In this document: positions 52,895 to 61,676 of the stretch, piece after piece | How positions within the stretch are numbered: position 1 is the stretch's first letter | Layout: each line of letters opens with the position of its first letter | From: Brevinematales bacterium | GTDB lineage: Bacteria; Spirochaetota; Brevinematia; Brevinematales; GWF1-51-8 | Length of the DNA: 64,000 bases | Reading direction: 5' to 3' | Assembly (NCBI GenBank): GCA_020059465.1 | Contig: JAGVBZ010000021.1 | Location: 43,937-107,936 of the forward strand | Translations under genes and position numbers: made by a program | Notes under the pieces: generated by a model | Databases searched by the model: none | Told to the model about the DNA's origin: nothing | What the model saw: the letters and a program-made list of their open reading frames with translations, nothing else

Positions 52895-54916
52895 TTATAT
52901 CTGTTCCATCGTGATAGTTACGATATCTCCCGATGTCAGAATCTTGATCGCGATCTCCGCGCCCCGGGTCGTGATAATCATTTCGATACGGGTGATATCG
53001 GTCGGGGAGTTCCGGTATACCTTGACCGAGCAGGTATCAACCTGGGTCTCGGAGACCAGCTTGGATTCGACCGCCTCGTAATCCGGCATCGCCATAAACG
53101 AGAACCCCATGCAGTGCTTCACCAGCACGAAGGCTTCCTGCATAGAAATCCCCGGAACCGTATAATTATAGGTTTTCTTTCCGCCGATCACTTCCTTATG
53201 CAGCTCGACCCCGAGATTGAACGCCTTATAGTAGTCCTCGTTCTCATCGTCGATACGCTCGAACTCTGTCTGATAGATCAGCCCGATCTTCTCGGTAAAA
53301 TAATTCTCGAGTCCCATCCCGTATAACGGCGCGGGGAGTTTCGAGAGGTATCCCTCAAAAATGTATCCTTCGACCGTCCGGAACTGTACGAATAGCCATC
53401 CGCCGATAAGACCGTGACTGCGAAGAAGTTCTTTTTTCTGCGACTTTTTCTTGAATGTCACCGATTCCCCGTAGGGAATATTCACAATCTTTTTAGTGTC
53501 CATACTCGGCTTATCGTAGAGCCATAATCCTGTCGGACAAAGCACATTCAGTACGTTCCCAGGATCGAACGGATACCTCAGGTTCGCGCCGGTCTGCCAT
53601 TTCGGCGCGCCTGTTTTATCGATATATGCCAGCGTATAATTCTGGTTAGTTTTCAATAATACCAGCGCCAGACCGTTTTTAAAATCGGCGGCCTGCAGAT
53701 ACTGCACCTTCAGCTTTAACGCTCCCGTATCGGACAGATATCCGAACTTCCCGGCGGACTTCACCCGGGCTAGCCCGTTAAACACGGGATAGATATATTC
53801 GACTTTTTCGTTGACTTTGTACTTTCCCTCTTTATTCATAATCCCCATCTGCCCGTTCAGTTCGACCCTTGCAAGTCCGCCCTCGAAACGGGATACCCAG
53901 TCGAAAATCACCGGGCAGATCATATTCCCGGATTTATCGACAAACCCCCATTTCCCGCTGAAACATTTTCCGTTCAGGGTAATTCTCCCGCCGATATTGA
54001 TACGCGCAATCCCCTCCTGAAAATCGTCGGCAAAACTGAATTGCGGAGTAATAACGAACTTACCGTCCCGATCGATATAACCCCATCTATTCCCGATCCT
54101 GACCGCTGCAAGACCCTCGTGAAAATCGAGCGCCGCATCGAACTGGGAGGGAATAACCATCTGTCCCTTGAGATTGATATATCCCCATTTACCGTACCCG
54201 CCGGCGTTGGTGGTAACCACCGCGGCAAGTCCTTCGCTGAAATCGCGGGCGTCTTTGTATTGAAACGGTATCTTGATCTCGCCGTTTTTACCGATATACC
54301 CGTTCAGCAGCATATTCTGGACAAGTGTTTTTTCAGGATACACGCTGTATAAGGATTCGTCGAAAAAACTCTGGTCGAAATGAAAAACAGACTTGACAGT
54401 TACCGTCTGAGCAAGCTTCACCATCGCGTAGCCCTGCTGAAAATCCCCGGCATTAGCGAATTTCGGCTGGATGACCGTCTCGCCGATACCGTTTATATAT
54501 CCGTACTTCCCGTTCAGTTTAATCCTTGCAAGCCCGTCGATCAGATCGTACGCTTCCTGATAATCGGCGTTTGCGATAATCTGCCCTACCTTATTAATAT
54601 ACGCATAAAAATCCTTCATTTTAATGCGGGCGATGCCCCCTACAAACGGGTATGCTTCGGTGAACTTCGGGGAAATGATCGCTTTGCCCTCGCTGTTCAC
54701 ATATCCGAATTTCGCACCCTCTTTCACCATATTCATGCCGTCGGAGGTCGGGAATGCGTAATCGTAAACAGGGGTAACGATGACCTTACCGGTATTGTCG
54801 ATAAACCCCCACTTCCCGTTCACCCAAATAGGCAGTAAGCCCTGTGCCGAAAGGAAGTTGGAGATCATGATAAAAAGAATAGAAAAAAGCAGTATTCTAA
54901 CCGCAGAACGTTTCAA
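52895..54916 (-). CDS. Secreted WG-repeat (beta-repeat) protein with SH3-like C-terminal part
   Basis: 673 residues. Signal peptide (1-25, ending FLSAQ). Residues about 28-430 are a run of some 15 WG/KWG-leucine-rich beta repeats of about 25-35 residues: LPIWVNGKWGFIDNTGKVIV, KFGYVNSEGKAIISPKF and so on. Then come an SH3-like segment (about 455-520; GLWLYDKPSMDTKKIVNIPYGE) and an unrecognised C-terminal region with long strands (about 540-673). WG repeats are widespread in anaerobes and have no defined activity. Start is TTG at 54916, with GGGAG 6 bases upstream; the signal peptide leaves no later alternative. Single-gene unit. Confidence 0.85.
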   Translation of the reverse strand: MKRSAVRILLFSILFIMISNFLSAQGLLPIWVNGKWGFIDNTGKVIVTPVYDYAFPTSDGMNMVKEGAKFGYVNSEGKAIISPKFTEAYPFVGGIARIKMKDFYAYINKVGQIIANADYQEAYDLIDGLARIKLNGKYGYINGIGETVIQPKFANAGDFQQGYAMVKLAQTVTVKSVFHFDQSFFDESLYSVYPEKTLVQNMLLNGYIGKNGEIKIPFQYKDARDFSEGLAAVVTTNAGGYGKWGYINLKGQMVIPSQFDAALDFHEGLAAVRIGNRWGYIDRDGKFVITPQFSFADDFQEGIARINIGGRITLNGKCFSGKWGFVDKSGNMICPVIFDWVSRFEGGLARVELNGQMGIMNKEGKYKVNEKVEYIYPVFNGLARVKSAGKFGYLSDTGALKLKVQYLQAADFKNGLALVLLKTNQNYTLAYIDKTGAPKWQTGANLRYPFDPGNVLNVLCPTGLWLYDKPSMDTKKIVNIPYGESVTFKKKSQKKELLRSHGLIGGWLFVQFRTVEGYIFEGYLSKLPAPLYGMGLENYFTEKIGLIYQTEFERIDDENEDYYKAFNLGVELHKEVIGGKKTYNYTVPGISMQEAFVLVKHCMGFSFMAMPDYEAVESKLVSETQVDTCSVKVYRNSPTDITRIEMIITTRGAEIAIKILTSGDIVTITMEQI

Positions 54917-54946
54917 GAGGCGCTCCCTTAAAATATTTAACGGTTT

Positions 54947-54975
54947 ATTTTAATGAATCGGAAAGAAAATATCAA
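54947..54975 (-). promoter_or_regulatory. Promoter of the WG-repeat gene
   Basis: Minus strand TTGATA (54975-54970), 17-base spacer, TAAAAT (54952-54947), 30 bases before the TTG start. Confidence 0.6.
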
Positions 54976-54986
54976 GACGATAGGGA

Positions 54987-55619
54987 CTATCTGAGAGGGA
55001 GATGAATTTTTGCGACTGTCGTCTGTTTACCGTGGACATTGATGGAAAACGCGCGGGGATCGACGCCTATGCCTTTGAGCATCAGAACAATCATCGTAAT
55101 ACCCAGACCGCTTCCTTCGGTATCGTCGGCGTTGCCGAGATAGTACTCGAAAATATTATCATACTGGAGAGCGCTGTCGAATTTTTCCCGTACCCTGCGG
55201 CGTTCGTAACGGGTCATCGGGGTATTATTCTCGATCAGGAACATCATCCGCTCGACGGAATGCATGACGGTGACCCGGACACTCAGCCCTTCCATTGCGG
55301 AAACTTCCTTGAAACGCTCCAGCTCATTCTGGTCGAGAAGGCGCTTCAATTCATCGAAACCTACCCCGTGTTCCTCTGCGATATCGTCAATATTTTTCGC
55401 CCGGAACAGGAAATGCTTGAGATTGGCTTTTACGCCGTTTATTATCAATTCCTTGAGCGAACTGTAGATCATTTCTTCAAGATCGAATCGATTATATTTT
55501 TTTATTAATTCCTGAACCAGCGAATGAATTAATGTCTGGGCTTCTCCGTCCATTACAAAGAGATCAAGCGTGATATCCTCGCCCGCATCAATTTTCTGCT
55601 GAAAATTCGGAATTTCCAT
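54987..55619 (-). CDS. Divergent GHKL-type ATPase-like protein (paralogue of the 46926 gene)
   Basis: 210 residues, cytoplasmic. Motifs of the GHKL ATPase fold are recognisable: SSLKELIINGVKANLKHF (about 55-72, N-box), FLIENNTPMTR (about 128-138, D-box position) and EGSGLGITMIVLML (about 168-181, G-box). The G-box is better preserved than in its paralogue. There is no sensor, HisKA or receiver domain. Stand-alone proteins of this sort act as anti-sigma kinases or as ATP-dependent switches; the substrate is unknown. ATG at 55619 has GGGG 5 bases upstream; a GTG at 55625 is the alternative. It has a separate promoter and no operon partner. Confidence 0.75.
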   Translation of the reverse strand: MEIPNFQQKIDAGEDITLDLFVMDGEAQTLIHSLVQELIKKYNRFDLEEMIYSSLKELIINGVKANLKHFLFRAKNIDDIAEEHGVGFDELKRLLDQNELERFKEVSAMEGLSVRVTVMHSVERMMFLIENNTPMTRYERRRVREKFDSALQYDNIFEYYLGNADDTEGSGLGITMIVLMLKGIGVDPRAFSINVHGKQTTVAKIHLPLR

Positions 55620-55645
55620 CGACACCCCAAGATATTTTATATTTT

Positions 55646-55674
55646 ATTATACTATCGGAACGAAAAAATATCAA
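55646..55674 (-). promoter_or_regulatory. Promoter of the GHKL-like gene at 54987
   Basis: Minus strand TTGATA (55674-55669), 17-base spacer, perfect TATAAT (55651-55646). Confidence 0.7.
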
Positions 55675-55784
55675 ATGAAGTCTGATAGTAAAAATAGGCA
55701 CAAACCTGTATTCAGGTTTTGCAAAATAAAGATAAATCTGTCTTTTTCTGCATGTAAAACTCTATAAATATAGTTTTTACGCCC

Positions 55785-55819
55785 GTCAAAAAATAAACGG
55801 GACTGCAAAAGCAGTCCCG
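55785..55819 (-). terminator. Terminator of the DUF4342 gene
   Basis: Minus strand CGGGACTGC / GCAGTCCCG stem with a TTTT loop, followed by TTTATTTTTTG. It starts 5 bases past the stop codon. Confidence 0.88.
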
Positions 55820-55823
55820 GAGA

Positions 55824-56093
55824 TTATTCTCGTCTTTCCACAACTATCGTGCATTTCATAGCCAACGCCGCGATGGCACCGACGGCGGCGAATATAGGCG
55901 CGAGCACGACGCCCACAGCCCCTACAGTCAACGGGAACTCGATCAGAACCTCGTTCTTTTCATTTTTAATTACGATTCTTCTCGCGTTGCCTTCCTTTAC
56001 AATCTCGTTAATCTTATCCCAGATTTCGGCCCCTGATACGCGAAAAGTTTCTTCTGTTTTCTTCTCTTGGGTCTTTTTCTCTTCTTCAGCCAT
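55824..56093 (-). CDS. DUF4342 small membrane-associated protein
   Basis: 89 residues. A charged Lys/Glu-rich N-terminus (EEEKKTQEKKTEETF) is followed by the DUF4342 core: VSGAEIWDKINEIVKEGNARRIVIKNEKNEVLIEFPLTVG, then a hydrophobic Gly/Ala-rich segment (about 55-78; VGVVLAPIFAAVGAIAALA) and CTIVVERRE. The family is found in many anaerobes and its function is unknown; some members are fused to a UBA-like N-terminus. ATG at 56093 is chosen because AGGAG sits 6 bases upstream; upstream ATGs lack a ribosome-binding site. Single-gene unit with perfect promoter boxes and a terminator. Confidence 0.85.
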   Translation of the reverse strand: MAEEEKKTQEKKTEETFRVSGAEIWDKINEIVKEGNARRIVIKNEKNEVLIEFPLTVGAVGVVLAPIFAAVGAIAALAMKCTIVVERRE

Positions 56094-56121
56094 TTTCATC
56101 TCCTTGAAATATATTATATTC

Positions 56122-56149
56122 ATTATATATAACATTCATGAAATGTCAA
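56122..56149 (-). promoter_or_regulatory. Promoter of the DUF4342 gene
   Basis: Minus strand perfect TTGACA (56149-56144), 16-base spacer, perfect TATAAT (56127-56122). Confidence 0.75.
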
Positions 56150-56182
56150 AGAAACACTATTTGTAAAATATTTTTTCGAGGC

Positions 56183-56211
56183 TTGAGAAAAACGCTCCGG
56201 CATATTACAAT
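56183..56211 (+). promoter_or_regulatory. Promoter of the Bat-type/M48 unit
   Basis: TTGAGA (56183-56188), 17-base spacer, TACAAT (56206-56211), 33 bases before the first ATG. Confidence 0.6.
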
Positions 56212-56243
56212 ATATCTCGAAAATCTGCAATGGACGGTCTATC

Positions 56244-57158
56244 ATGAAGTATTGCCTCTCGCTAATATGCATCCTCTTTCTATCGGTATCCCCAGCCGTT
56301 TCACAATCCCCCCCATCCATCGGGACAAATTATAATATCGCAGTTGATATGAGAAGCGGCTCGCTCAATTTCGGGGAGACCGCGCTGATGGCGTACACTA
56401 TCCTAGACGCCGATAAAATAATTTCGGTAATCACTACAAACTATGATTTCTATAAAACATCACTTGAGATCAGCCTGTCACGGATCGATACTAATACCTT
56501 CATTCTCAGCGTCAGTTCCTACGAGGTCAGTAACTTTCTCATCCCCGCCATGCTGGTAACGGCGGCGGCCGGCGGCACAACGAATGTGTTCTTCACTCCT
56601 GAAATCCCGGCGGCCGGAGAAACCATACAAAATCAGCAGCAGGAACTTCTGCCGATCATGGAGATATACGATTTTCCCGATTGGTACTGGCTGATCTGGG
56701 CGGCGGGGGGAATCGCTCTCGCGGTCGGGATATTTTTTATCATTCGCGCTCTGCTCGCCCGCCGCAAACCTGCGAACGCGAAACCAAAGGATCCCTACGA
56801 GTACGCCATTCGCCGCCTGAAGGAGTTAAAAGCGCAAAATCTCGCCGCGGCCGCGGTCAAGGAATACTTCGGCGCAATTTCCGAGATCGATCGTGAATTT
56901 CTTGAGAATGTGATGGATTTCCCCGCTCTGGAAATGTCCACGTCCGAGATACACGACTGGCTGAACTCGGAACAGACGGACACAGAACTGACCGAAGTGA
57001 CCATGTTCATCCTGAAACTCTGCGATCATGTCAAATACGCGAAGCATGTCCCGACGGATGAAAATATCGAACAGGTTTATCAGGAACTCTATCATATGGT
57101 CGAGCGGATAAAAATGATAAAGACCCGGCAGGCCGCCGAAGAAGGAGAGAACGCATGA
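56244..57158 (+). CDS. Membrane protein of a Bat-type operon (DUF4381/BatD-like position)
   Basis: 304 residues. Signal peptide (1-21, ending AVSQS), an extracytoplasmic beta-rich domain (about 22-140), one membrane helix (about 150-172) and a cytoplasmic helical domain (about 178-304; EYAIRRLKELKAQNL). This topology, next to a batA-like VWA gene with a 4-base overlap, is that of the DUF4381/BatD-like components of Bat operons. Those operons help envelope integrity in spirochaetes and Bacteroidetes. The sequence itself shows no catalytic motif. No other Bat genes (moxR ATPase, DUF58) are here. Confidence 0.72.
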   Translation: MKYCLSLICILFLSVSPAVSQSPPSIGTNYNIAVDMRSGSLNFGETALMAYTILDADKIISVITTNYDFYKTSLEISLSRIDTNTFILSVSSYEVSNFLIPAMLVTAAAGGTTNVFFTPEIPAAGETIQNQQQELLPIMEIYDFPDWYWLIWAAGGIALAVGIFFIIRALLARRKPANAKPKDPYEYAIRRLKELKAQNLAAAAVKEYFGAISEIDREFLENVMDFPALEMSTSEIHDWLNSEQTDTELTEVTMFILKLCDHVKYAKHVPTDENIEQVYQELYHMVERIKMIKTRQAAEEGENA

Positions 57159-58222
57159 TATTCGCAAGCCCGTGGTTTCTGCTCTTCCTTGCGGCGATAC
57201 CGGTCTATCTTGTTTTAAAGTACCGGGGCACCAAGCTGGGGAAAATGAACATGACGCCGACGATGCTTTATTCCTCCAACTCCCTTCTGTCCCGCAGGAC
57301 TACCGCAATCGGCCGCCTGTTCGACCTGATCGGCGACATCCTTTTCTGCACAGCGCTCGCTTTCTTTATCGTCGCGCTCGCCCGCCCGCTCGGAGGAGAG
57401 GAGGTGTCCAACGAGCGCAACTTCGGTATCGATATCGTTTTGGCTATCGACGTATCAGGAAGCATGATGTTCGTCGACCGTGTCCCGTCCAGTATCCCCT
57501 ACCGCGACGTACTCGGGACACGTATCTATTACGACCAGAATCATACATTGGTCAACCTTAACCGCCTCAATTCTGCCAAGAAGGTTATCAGCGAATATAT
57601 CAAGAAACAGAATTACAACAGGATCGGCATCGTAACTTTCGCGGGATACAGTTTTACCCGTTGCCCGCTCACCCTGGATAAGAGCATGCTGCTGAAAATT
57701 ATCTCCGGCCTTAATTTCGACCCGAAGAACGACGGTACAGCGATCGGAATGGGGCTTGCCACAGCGGTAAACCGTCTCCGGAAATCCGACGCGAAAAGCA
57801 AGGTCATCATCCTGCTGACCGACGGGGTGAATAACGCCGGATGGATCGATCCATCGACAGCCGCCACCATCGCCCGCGATATGGAAATCCGAATCTATAC
57901 GATCGGTGTCGGGAATCCCCACGGGTATCTTGCGCCGGCCGACTTTTCCACGATGAACGAGTACTACCTCCAGACCGAGGTCGGTTTTGACGAGGGTGTG
58001 CTCCGCAAGATCGCGGAGATTACGGGCGGTAAGTTTTACAAGGCAGAAGACTCCGATTCTCTCAAGGAGATATACGACGATATAGATAAACTTGAGAAAT
58101 CTAAGATTGACATAAAAATCCGTACGCTGTACAAAGAGAATTTCATGATTTTCCTCACAGTAGGATTTCTTCTCTTCGCGTCCTATATCGTATTCACAAG
58201 CTTAGTCATAAAAATCCCGTAG
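57155..58222 (+). CDS. batA: BatA-like membrane protein with von Willebrand factor A domain
   Basis: 355 residues. Two N-terminal membrane helices (about 6-22 and 55-77), a VWA domain (about 92-300) and a C-terminal helix (about 325-347) is the BatA layout. The metal-ion-dependent adhesion site is complete: DVSGSMM (about 99-105), the threonine in NDGTAIGMGL and the aspartate in LLTDGVNNAG. VWA domains bind protein partners through Mg. In Bat operons a MoxR ATPase acts on the VWA protein; that gene is not in the window. The start overlaps the preceding stop (ATGA) and the M48 protease gene starts 8 bases after this stop. Confidence 0.9.
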   Translation: MIFASPWFLLFLAAIPVYLVLKYRGTKLGKMNMTPTMLYSSNSLLSRRTTAIGRLFDLIGDILFCTALAFFIVALARPLGGEEVSNERNFGIDIVLAIDVSGSMMFVDRVPSSIPYRDVLGTRIYYDQNHTLVNLNRLNSAKKVISEYIKKQNYNRIGIVTFAGYSFTRCPLTLDKSMLLKIISGLNFDPKNDGTAIGMGLATAVNRLRKSDAKSKVIILLTDGVNNAGWIDPSTAATIARDMEIRIYTIGVGNPHGYLAPADFSTMNEYYLQTEVGFDEGVLRKIAEITGGKFYKAEDSDSLKEIYDDIDKLEKSKIDIKIRTLYKENFMIFLTVGFLLFASYIVFTSLVIKIP

Positions 58223-58230
58223 GAGCGTAC

Positions 58231-59490
58231 ATGACACTGTTTCAGTATCTGGTTCTATCGATATATATTGTGGAAATCGCGGCTGGAAGAATCCTGAGCG
58301 CGTTGAATTACCGTTACCAGAAAAAGCACGGCGATACCGTACCGCCCGAATTCGCGGAAAAACTCACCCCCGACCGGACGGGCAAGTCGCTCGATTATAC
58401 CCGCGACAAGACGCGCCTCGGCACATGGGAGCAGGTATGGAACTCGCTCGTCACCGCCGCATTTCTGTTTACCCCTCTGCTCGGTATTTATCACGGATGG
58501 ACGCAGTCTCTCGGGATGACGTTTATCACAGGCGGAATGTTCTTCTATCTGTCGATATCCGCCGCGTCCCTCTTCGCGGGAATCCCGTTCGACCTGATCT
58601 ATACGTTCAAAATAGAAAAAAAGTACGGATTCAACTCCATGACGCCGGGGTTGTGGATCGCCGACTTTATCAAGGGATTCCTCATCAATATCATTTTCTC
58701 CGCCCTTCTGATCGCGGGAGCGCTCGCGATTATCGAAGCCAGCCCCGAATACTGGTGGCTCATCATCTGGGGCTTTTTCGCGCTCTATACGCTGTTCATG
58801 CTGTATATCTCCCCTTACGTCATCGAACCGTTATTCAATAAGTATAAACCCCTCGAACGCCCCGAACTCGAGGCGCGTATCCGTTCCCTGCTCGAAGGGG
58901 CGGGAATCCATATATCGAAGATATTTGTAATGGACGCATCCAAACGCACCCTGCATACGAACGCCTACTTCACGGGGATTGGGCGGAACAAGCGCATCGT
59001 CTTCTACGATACACTGCTCCAGAAACTCGACGACGATGAAATCCTTTCGGTGCTCTCCCACGAGGCAGGGCATTGGAAGAAGGGGCACTTCATCAAGCGT
59101 CTCGCGGGAATGACCGTACTGTCGCTCGGCATATTCGCCCTCGTATTCGCGGTCGTCAGATCCGGCGTTATCCGGGTATGGTTCCCTGTCGCGGGAGCGG
59201 GGATATTTACCGACCTAATCGTGATCGGATTCTGCGGGAGTCTACTGGGATTCCTGTTCGCGCCGCTCTCGAACTGGCTGTCGCGCCGGGACGAACGTCA
59301 GGCCGACCGTTACGCGCACAGGCTGACCGGCTCGGGCTGGGGACTGATATCGGCATTGGTCAAGCTGTCGGCGGACAACCTCTCCGCGCTCCACCCCCAT
59401 CCTCTCTACGCGAGGTTCTATTATTCGCATCCCCCGGTGCTGGAACGGATCGCCTTTCTGAGGTCGTTAACGGAGCAAAAGACCGATTAA
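58231..59490 (+). CDS. M48 family membrane zinc metalloprotease (Ste24/CAAX protease-like)
   Basis: 419 residues. Several membrane helices (about 1-22, 65-85, 98-120, 145-168, 172-196, 290-310, 325-345) surround a catalytic site with HEAGH in VLSHEAGHWKKGH (about 274-286) and the third ligand glutamate in DERQADRYAHRL. The N-terminal peptidase_M48_N-type region matches Ste24. Ste24 cleaves after CAAX motifs in eukaryotes; bacterial members are thought to take part in envelope protein quality control. It follows the BatA-like gene by 8 bases and probably belongs to the same transcript. The stop overlaps the 3' end of the convergent pgpH gene by four bases. Confidence 0.92.
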   Translation: MTLFQYLVLSIYIVEIAAGRILSALNYRYQKKHGDTVPPEFAEKLTPDRTGKSLDYTRDKTRLGTWEQVWNSLVTAAFLFTPLLGIYHGWTQSLGMTFITGGMFFYLSISAASLFAGIPFDLIYTFKIEKKYGFNSMTPGLWIADFIKGFLINIIFSALLIAGALAIIEASPEYWWLIIWGFFALYTLFMLYISPYVIEPLFNKYKPLERPELEARIRSLLEGAGIHISKIFVMDASKRTLHTNAYFTGIGRNKRIVFYDTLLQKLDDDEILSVLSHEAGHWKKGHFIKRLAGMTVLSLGIFALVFAVVRSGVIRVWFPVAGAGIFTDLIVIGFCGSLLGFLFAPLSNWLSRRDERQADRYAHRLTGSGWGLISALVKLSADNLSALHPHPLYARFYYSHPPVLERIAFLRSLTEQKTD

Positions 59491-61676
59491 TTCCCGTTCT
59501 TTTCCTTTTTTTTCAGGTACTCGATGCGGCGGTGATAATACGATTGGAGGTCCTTGAAAAGGGTCTGCTTGATAATATCGATCTCCCGCAGGGTCAGGTC
59601 ACAGTTGGAAAACTGTCCCTCGTTCATCCGTTTCGTAACAGAATCTTCTATAATATCCTGAATATTGTTCGGGGAGAACCGTTCGCTATTCTGCACATAC
59701 GCCCTGACTGTAGCCTCGACAGTATCGATGATCTGCAGTACCGCGGTAAATTTATTATGGGGCACGGGGCCGGGATAGGTATAATCCTCCCGGTTCACAT
59801 TCTGGTCGCCGTAGATACCCGCCGCCTGATGATAGAAATAAGAGATAGTCGTCGTCCCGTGGTGCTCGCGGATGAAGTCGATGATCTCCTCGGGCAGGTT
59901 GTATTTATGCGCGATTTCCACACCTTCGCGGACATGCGACTTGATGACGCTCACCGATATCATGGGCTTGATCTCGTCGTGGGGATTCTTCTGCTCCTGA
60001 TTCTCGATAAAGTACTGCGGATTGTTCATTTTCCCGATATCGTGATAAAACCCCCCGACCTTCGCCATCAGGGTATCGATGCCGAGTTGGTCGGCTGCGG
60101 CTTCCATCAGGTCGCCTATCAGCATGGAATGATTATACGTGCCCGGGGCCTCGATTTTAAGCTTCTTCAATAACGGACTGGTGGACGGATTCGACAACTC
60201 GAGCAGCCTGAATCTCGTCGGGATATTGAATACTTTCTCGAACAGAGGGATCACTACCCCGAGGCTGACTATCGCGCTCGTAAAACTGTTGGCAAACGCG
60301 AATACGATGCTCAGACCGAGGTCGTACCCGATAATATTACTGCTGCGGTCGTAATATGAAAAAAGCGCGAAAACCAGTTCGATGAACCCGAATACTAAGC
60401 CTTGGAAGAAGAAATCGGTGCGATTCCTGAGAAGCCTCGCGGTTAAAGTCAGCGAAAGCGAAACAATCAGCAGGTTCAGAAGCGAGATGATCTGGAACGA
60501 TGGATAGAATAGATAAAAAAGATTGAACATCAGTAGGAGGTAGATCGAGAGCCGTGTATTCCGCAGAAGTACCGGCAGGTTGATCGCGCCCAATACCGTC
60601 GGGATCAGCAGAAAGATCGGAATCGCGAAGTAATTTCGTGAAATATACGAAAGATAATAAAAAGAATTAATCAGTACGAAAAAAATCAGCGTGATCCATA
60701 CATTTCGGCTCTTTGCGAACGAATCCCTTTCCAGCTTGAGGAAAAGGTATACGATCATTACCGATAAAAGAAAAGAACATATAAGATATAAAAAAATACG
60801 TTTCCCGGCGATATTTTCCCGGAAATCCTGATACCCCAGGATCTTGGAAAGCACCTCGGGCAAAAGAATGTCGCCCTTGGTGACAATCAGTTCGCCCTCG
60901 CGGATTACTTTTTTCAGTTTATTCTTCTCAAGTTCCTTTTCGACAATCGCGTTTCGTTTTTCAACATCGATAAGCGCGGTAGGATATACAAGATTCACAA
61001 GGATTTCCGACATCGCTTCCCGGAAGGCGAAATTCATTTTTGGATAAATCGAATTCGCGGTGAAAAGAATCGTATCCTTCTCCATCGGGGCAATATAAAC
61101 TTTATCAAGAGAAACATTGGTAATTCCCTCGACCGTTTCAATAATAATAAAGTTCTTCATACCCGTATCGGGAAGACGGTCTACGATCCAGTAGTTCCGA
61201 GTCAGCGCGCTATAGACATACTCGAAACGGTCCTGATACTTTGTGAGTAAAAAACGGTTATTCTGGATATATTGCCAGACGTTCTGGGAAAAAACATATC
61301 CCTCATCCTTCATCTTTATGAGAAAATCATCGTTTTTTTCCGTCGCCAATACCGTAAGGAGTTTTTTCAGGGATTCCTTAAAAACAGTTTTCTGCGAGGG
61401 CACGGGTTTATAATAGTATGGTTTTGAGACCTCGATATAATTCAGAATATTCTTGAGTTCGGCCTTATCGTAATAGGAGAACGTATATTCCGAGATAACG
61501 GTTTCGCGGGCAGTATCGCCGACCTGGTAATTGGTATCCACCGGGATGATATAGCTCAATGTTATCAGGACTGCGACGATAACATAGGCACCTCCGAAAA
61601 GTATGAGGTTTCGTTTACCTAATTTTCGGATTTCAGCTAAAAACTCGGTTCCAATTTTATTAAAAAATTCTTTCAT
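59487..61676 (-). CDS. pgpH: 7TM-HD family cyclic-di-AMP phosphodiesterase (PgpH-like)
   Basis: 729 residues. One N-terminal membrane helix (about 23-43), a large extracytoplasmic 7TMR-HDED domain (about 44-290), seven membrane helices (about 295-480) and a cytoplasmic HD domain (about 500-715). The HD signature is complete: HSMLIGDLMEAAADQLG, GGFYHDIGKMNNP (HD pair), IKSHVREGVEIAHKY and REHHGTTTISYFY. PgpH of Listeria hydrolyses c-di-AMP to pApA, so this gene probably lowers c-di-AMP. The start overlaps the phoH stop by four bases. Its 3' end overlaps the convergent M48 protease gene. A ybeY gene, often next, is absent. Confidence 0.93.
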   Translation of the reverse strand: MKEFFNKIGTEFLAEIRKLGKRNLILFGGAYVIVAVLITLSYIIPVDTNYQVGDTARETVISEYTFSYYDKAELKNILNYIEVSKPYYYKPVPSQKTVFKESLKKLLTVLATEKNDDFLIKMKDEGYVFSQNVWQYIQNNRFLLTKYQDRFEYVYSALTRNYWIVDRLPDTGMKNFIIIETVEGITNVSLDKVYIAPMEKDTILFTANSIYPKMNFAFREAMSEILVNLVYPTALIDVEKRNAIVEKELEKNKLKKVIREGELIVTKGDILLPEVLSKILGYQDFRENIAGKRIFLYLICSFLLSVMIVYLFLKLERDSFAKSRNVWITLIFFVLINSFYYLSYISRNYFAIPIFLLIPTVLGAINLPVLLRNTRLSIYLLLMFNLFYLFYPSFQIISLLNLLIVSLSLTLTARLLRNRTDFFFQGLVFGFIELVFALFSYYDRSSNIIGYDLGLSIVFAFANSFTSAIVSLGVVIPLFEKVFNIPTRFRLLELSNPSTSPLLKKLKIEAPGTYNHSMLIGDLMEAAADQLGIDTLMAKVGGFYHDIGKMNNPQYFIENQEQKNPHDEIKPMISVSVIKSHVREGVEIAHKYNLPEEIIDFIREHHGTTTISYFYHQAAGIYGDQNVNREDYTYPGPVPHNKFTAVLQIIDTVEATVRAYVQNSERFSPNNIQDIIEDSVTKRMNEGQFSNCDLTLREIDIIKQTLFKDLQSYYHRRIEYLKKKEKNGN

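Noticed and set aside
59073..60173. 366-codon plus-strand frame across the M48 protease and pgpH 3' ends
   Set aside because: It overlaps two well-supported genes and has no ribosome-binding site or recognisable domain.
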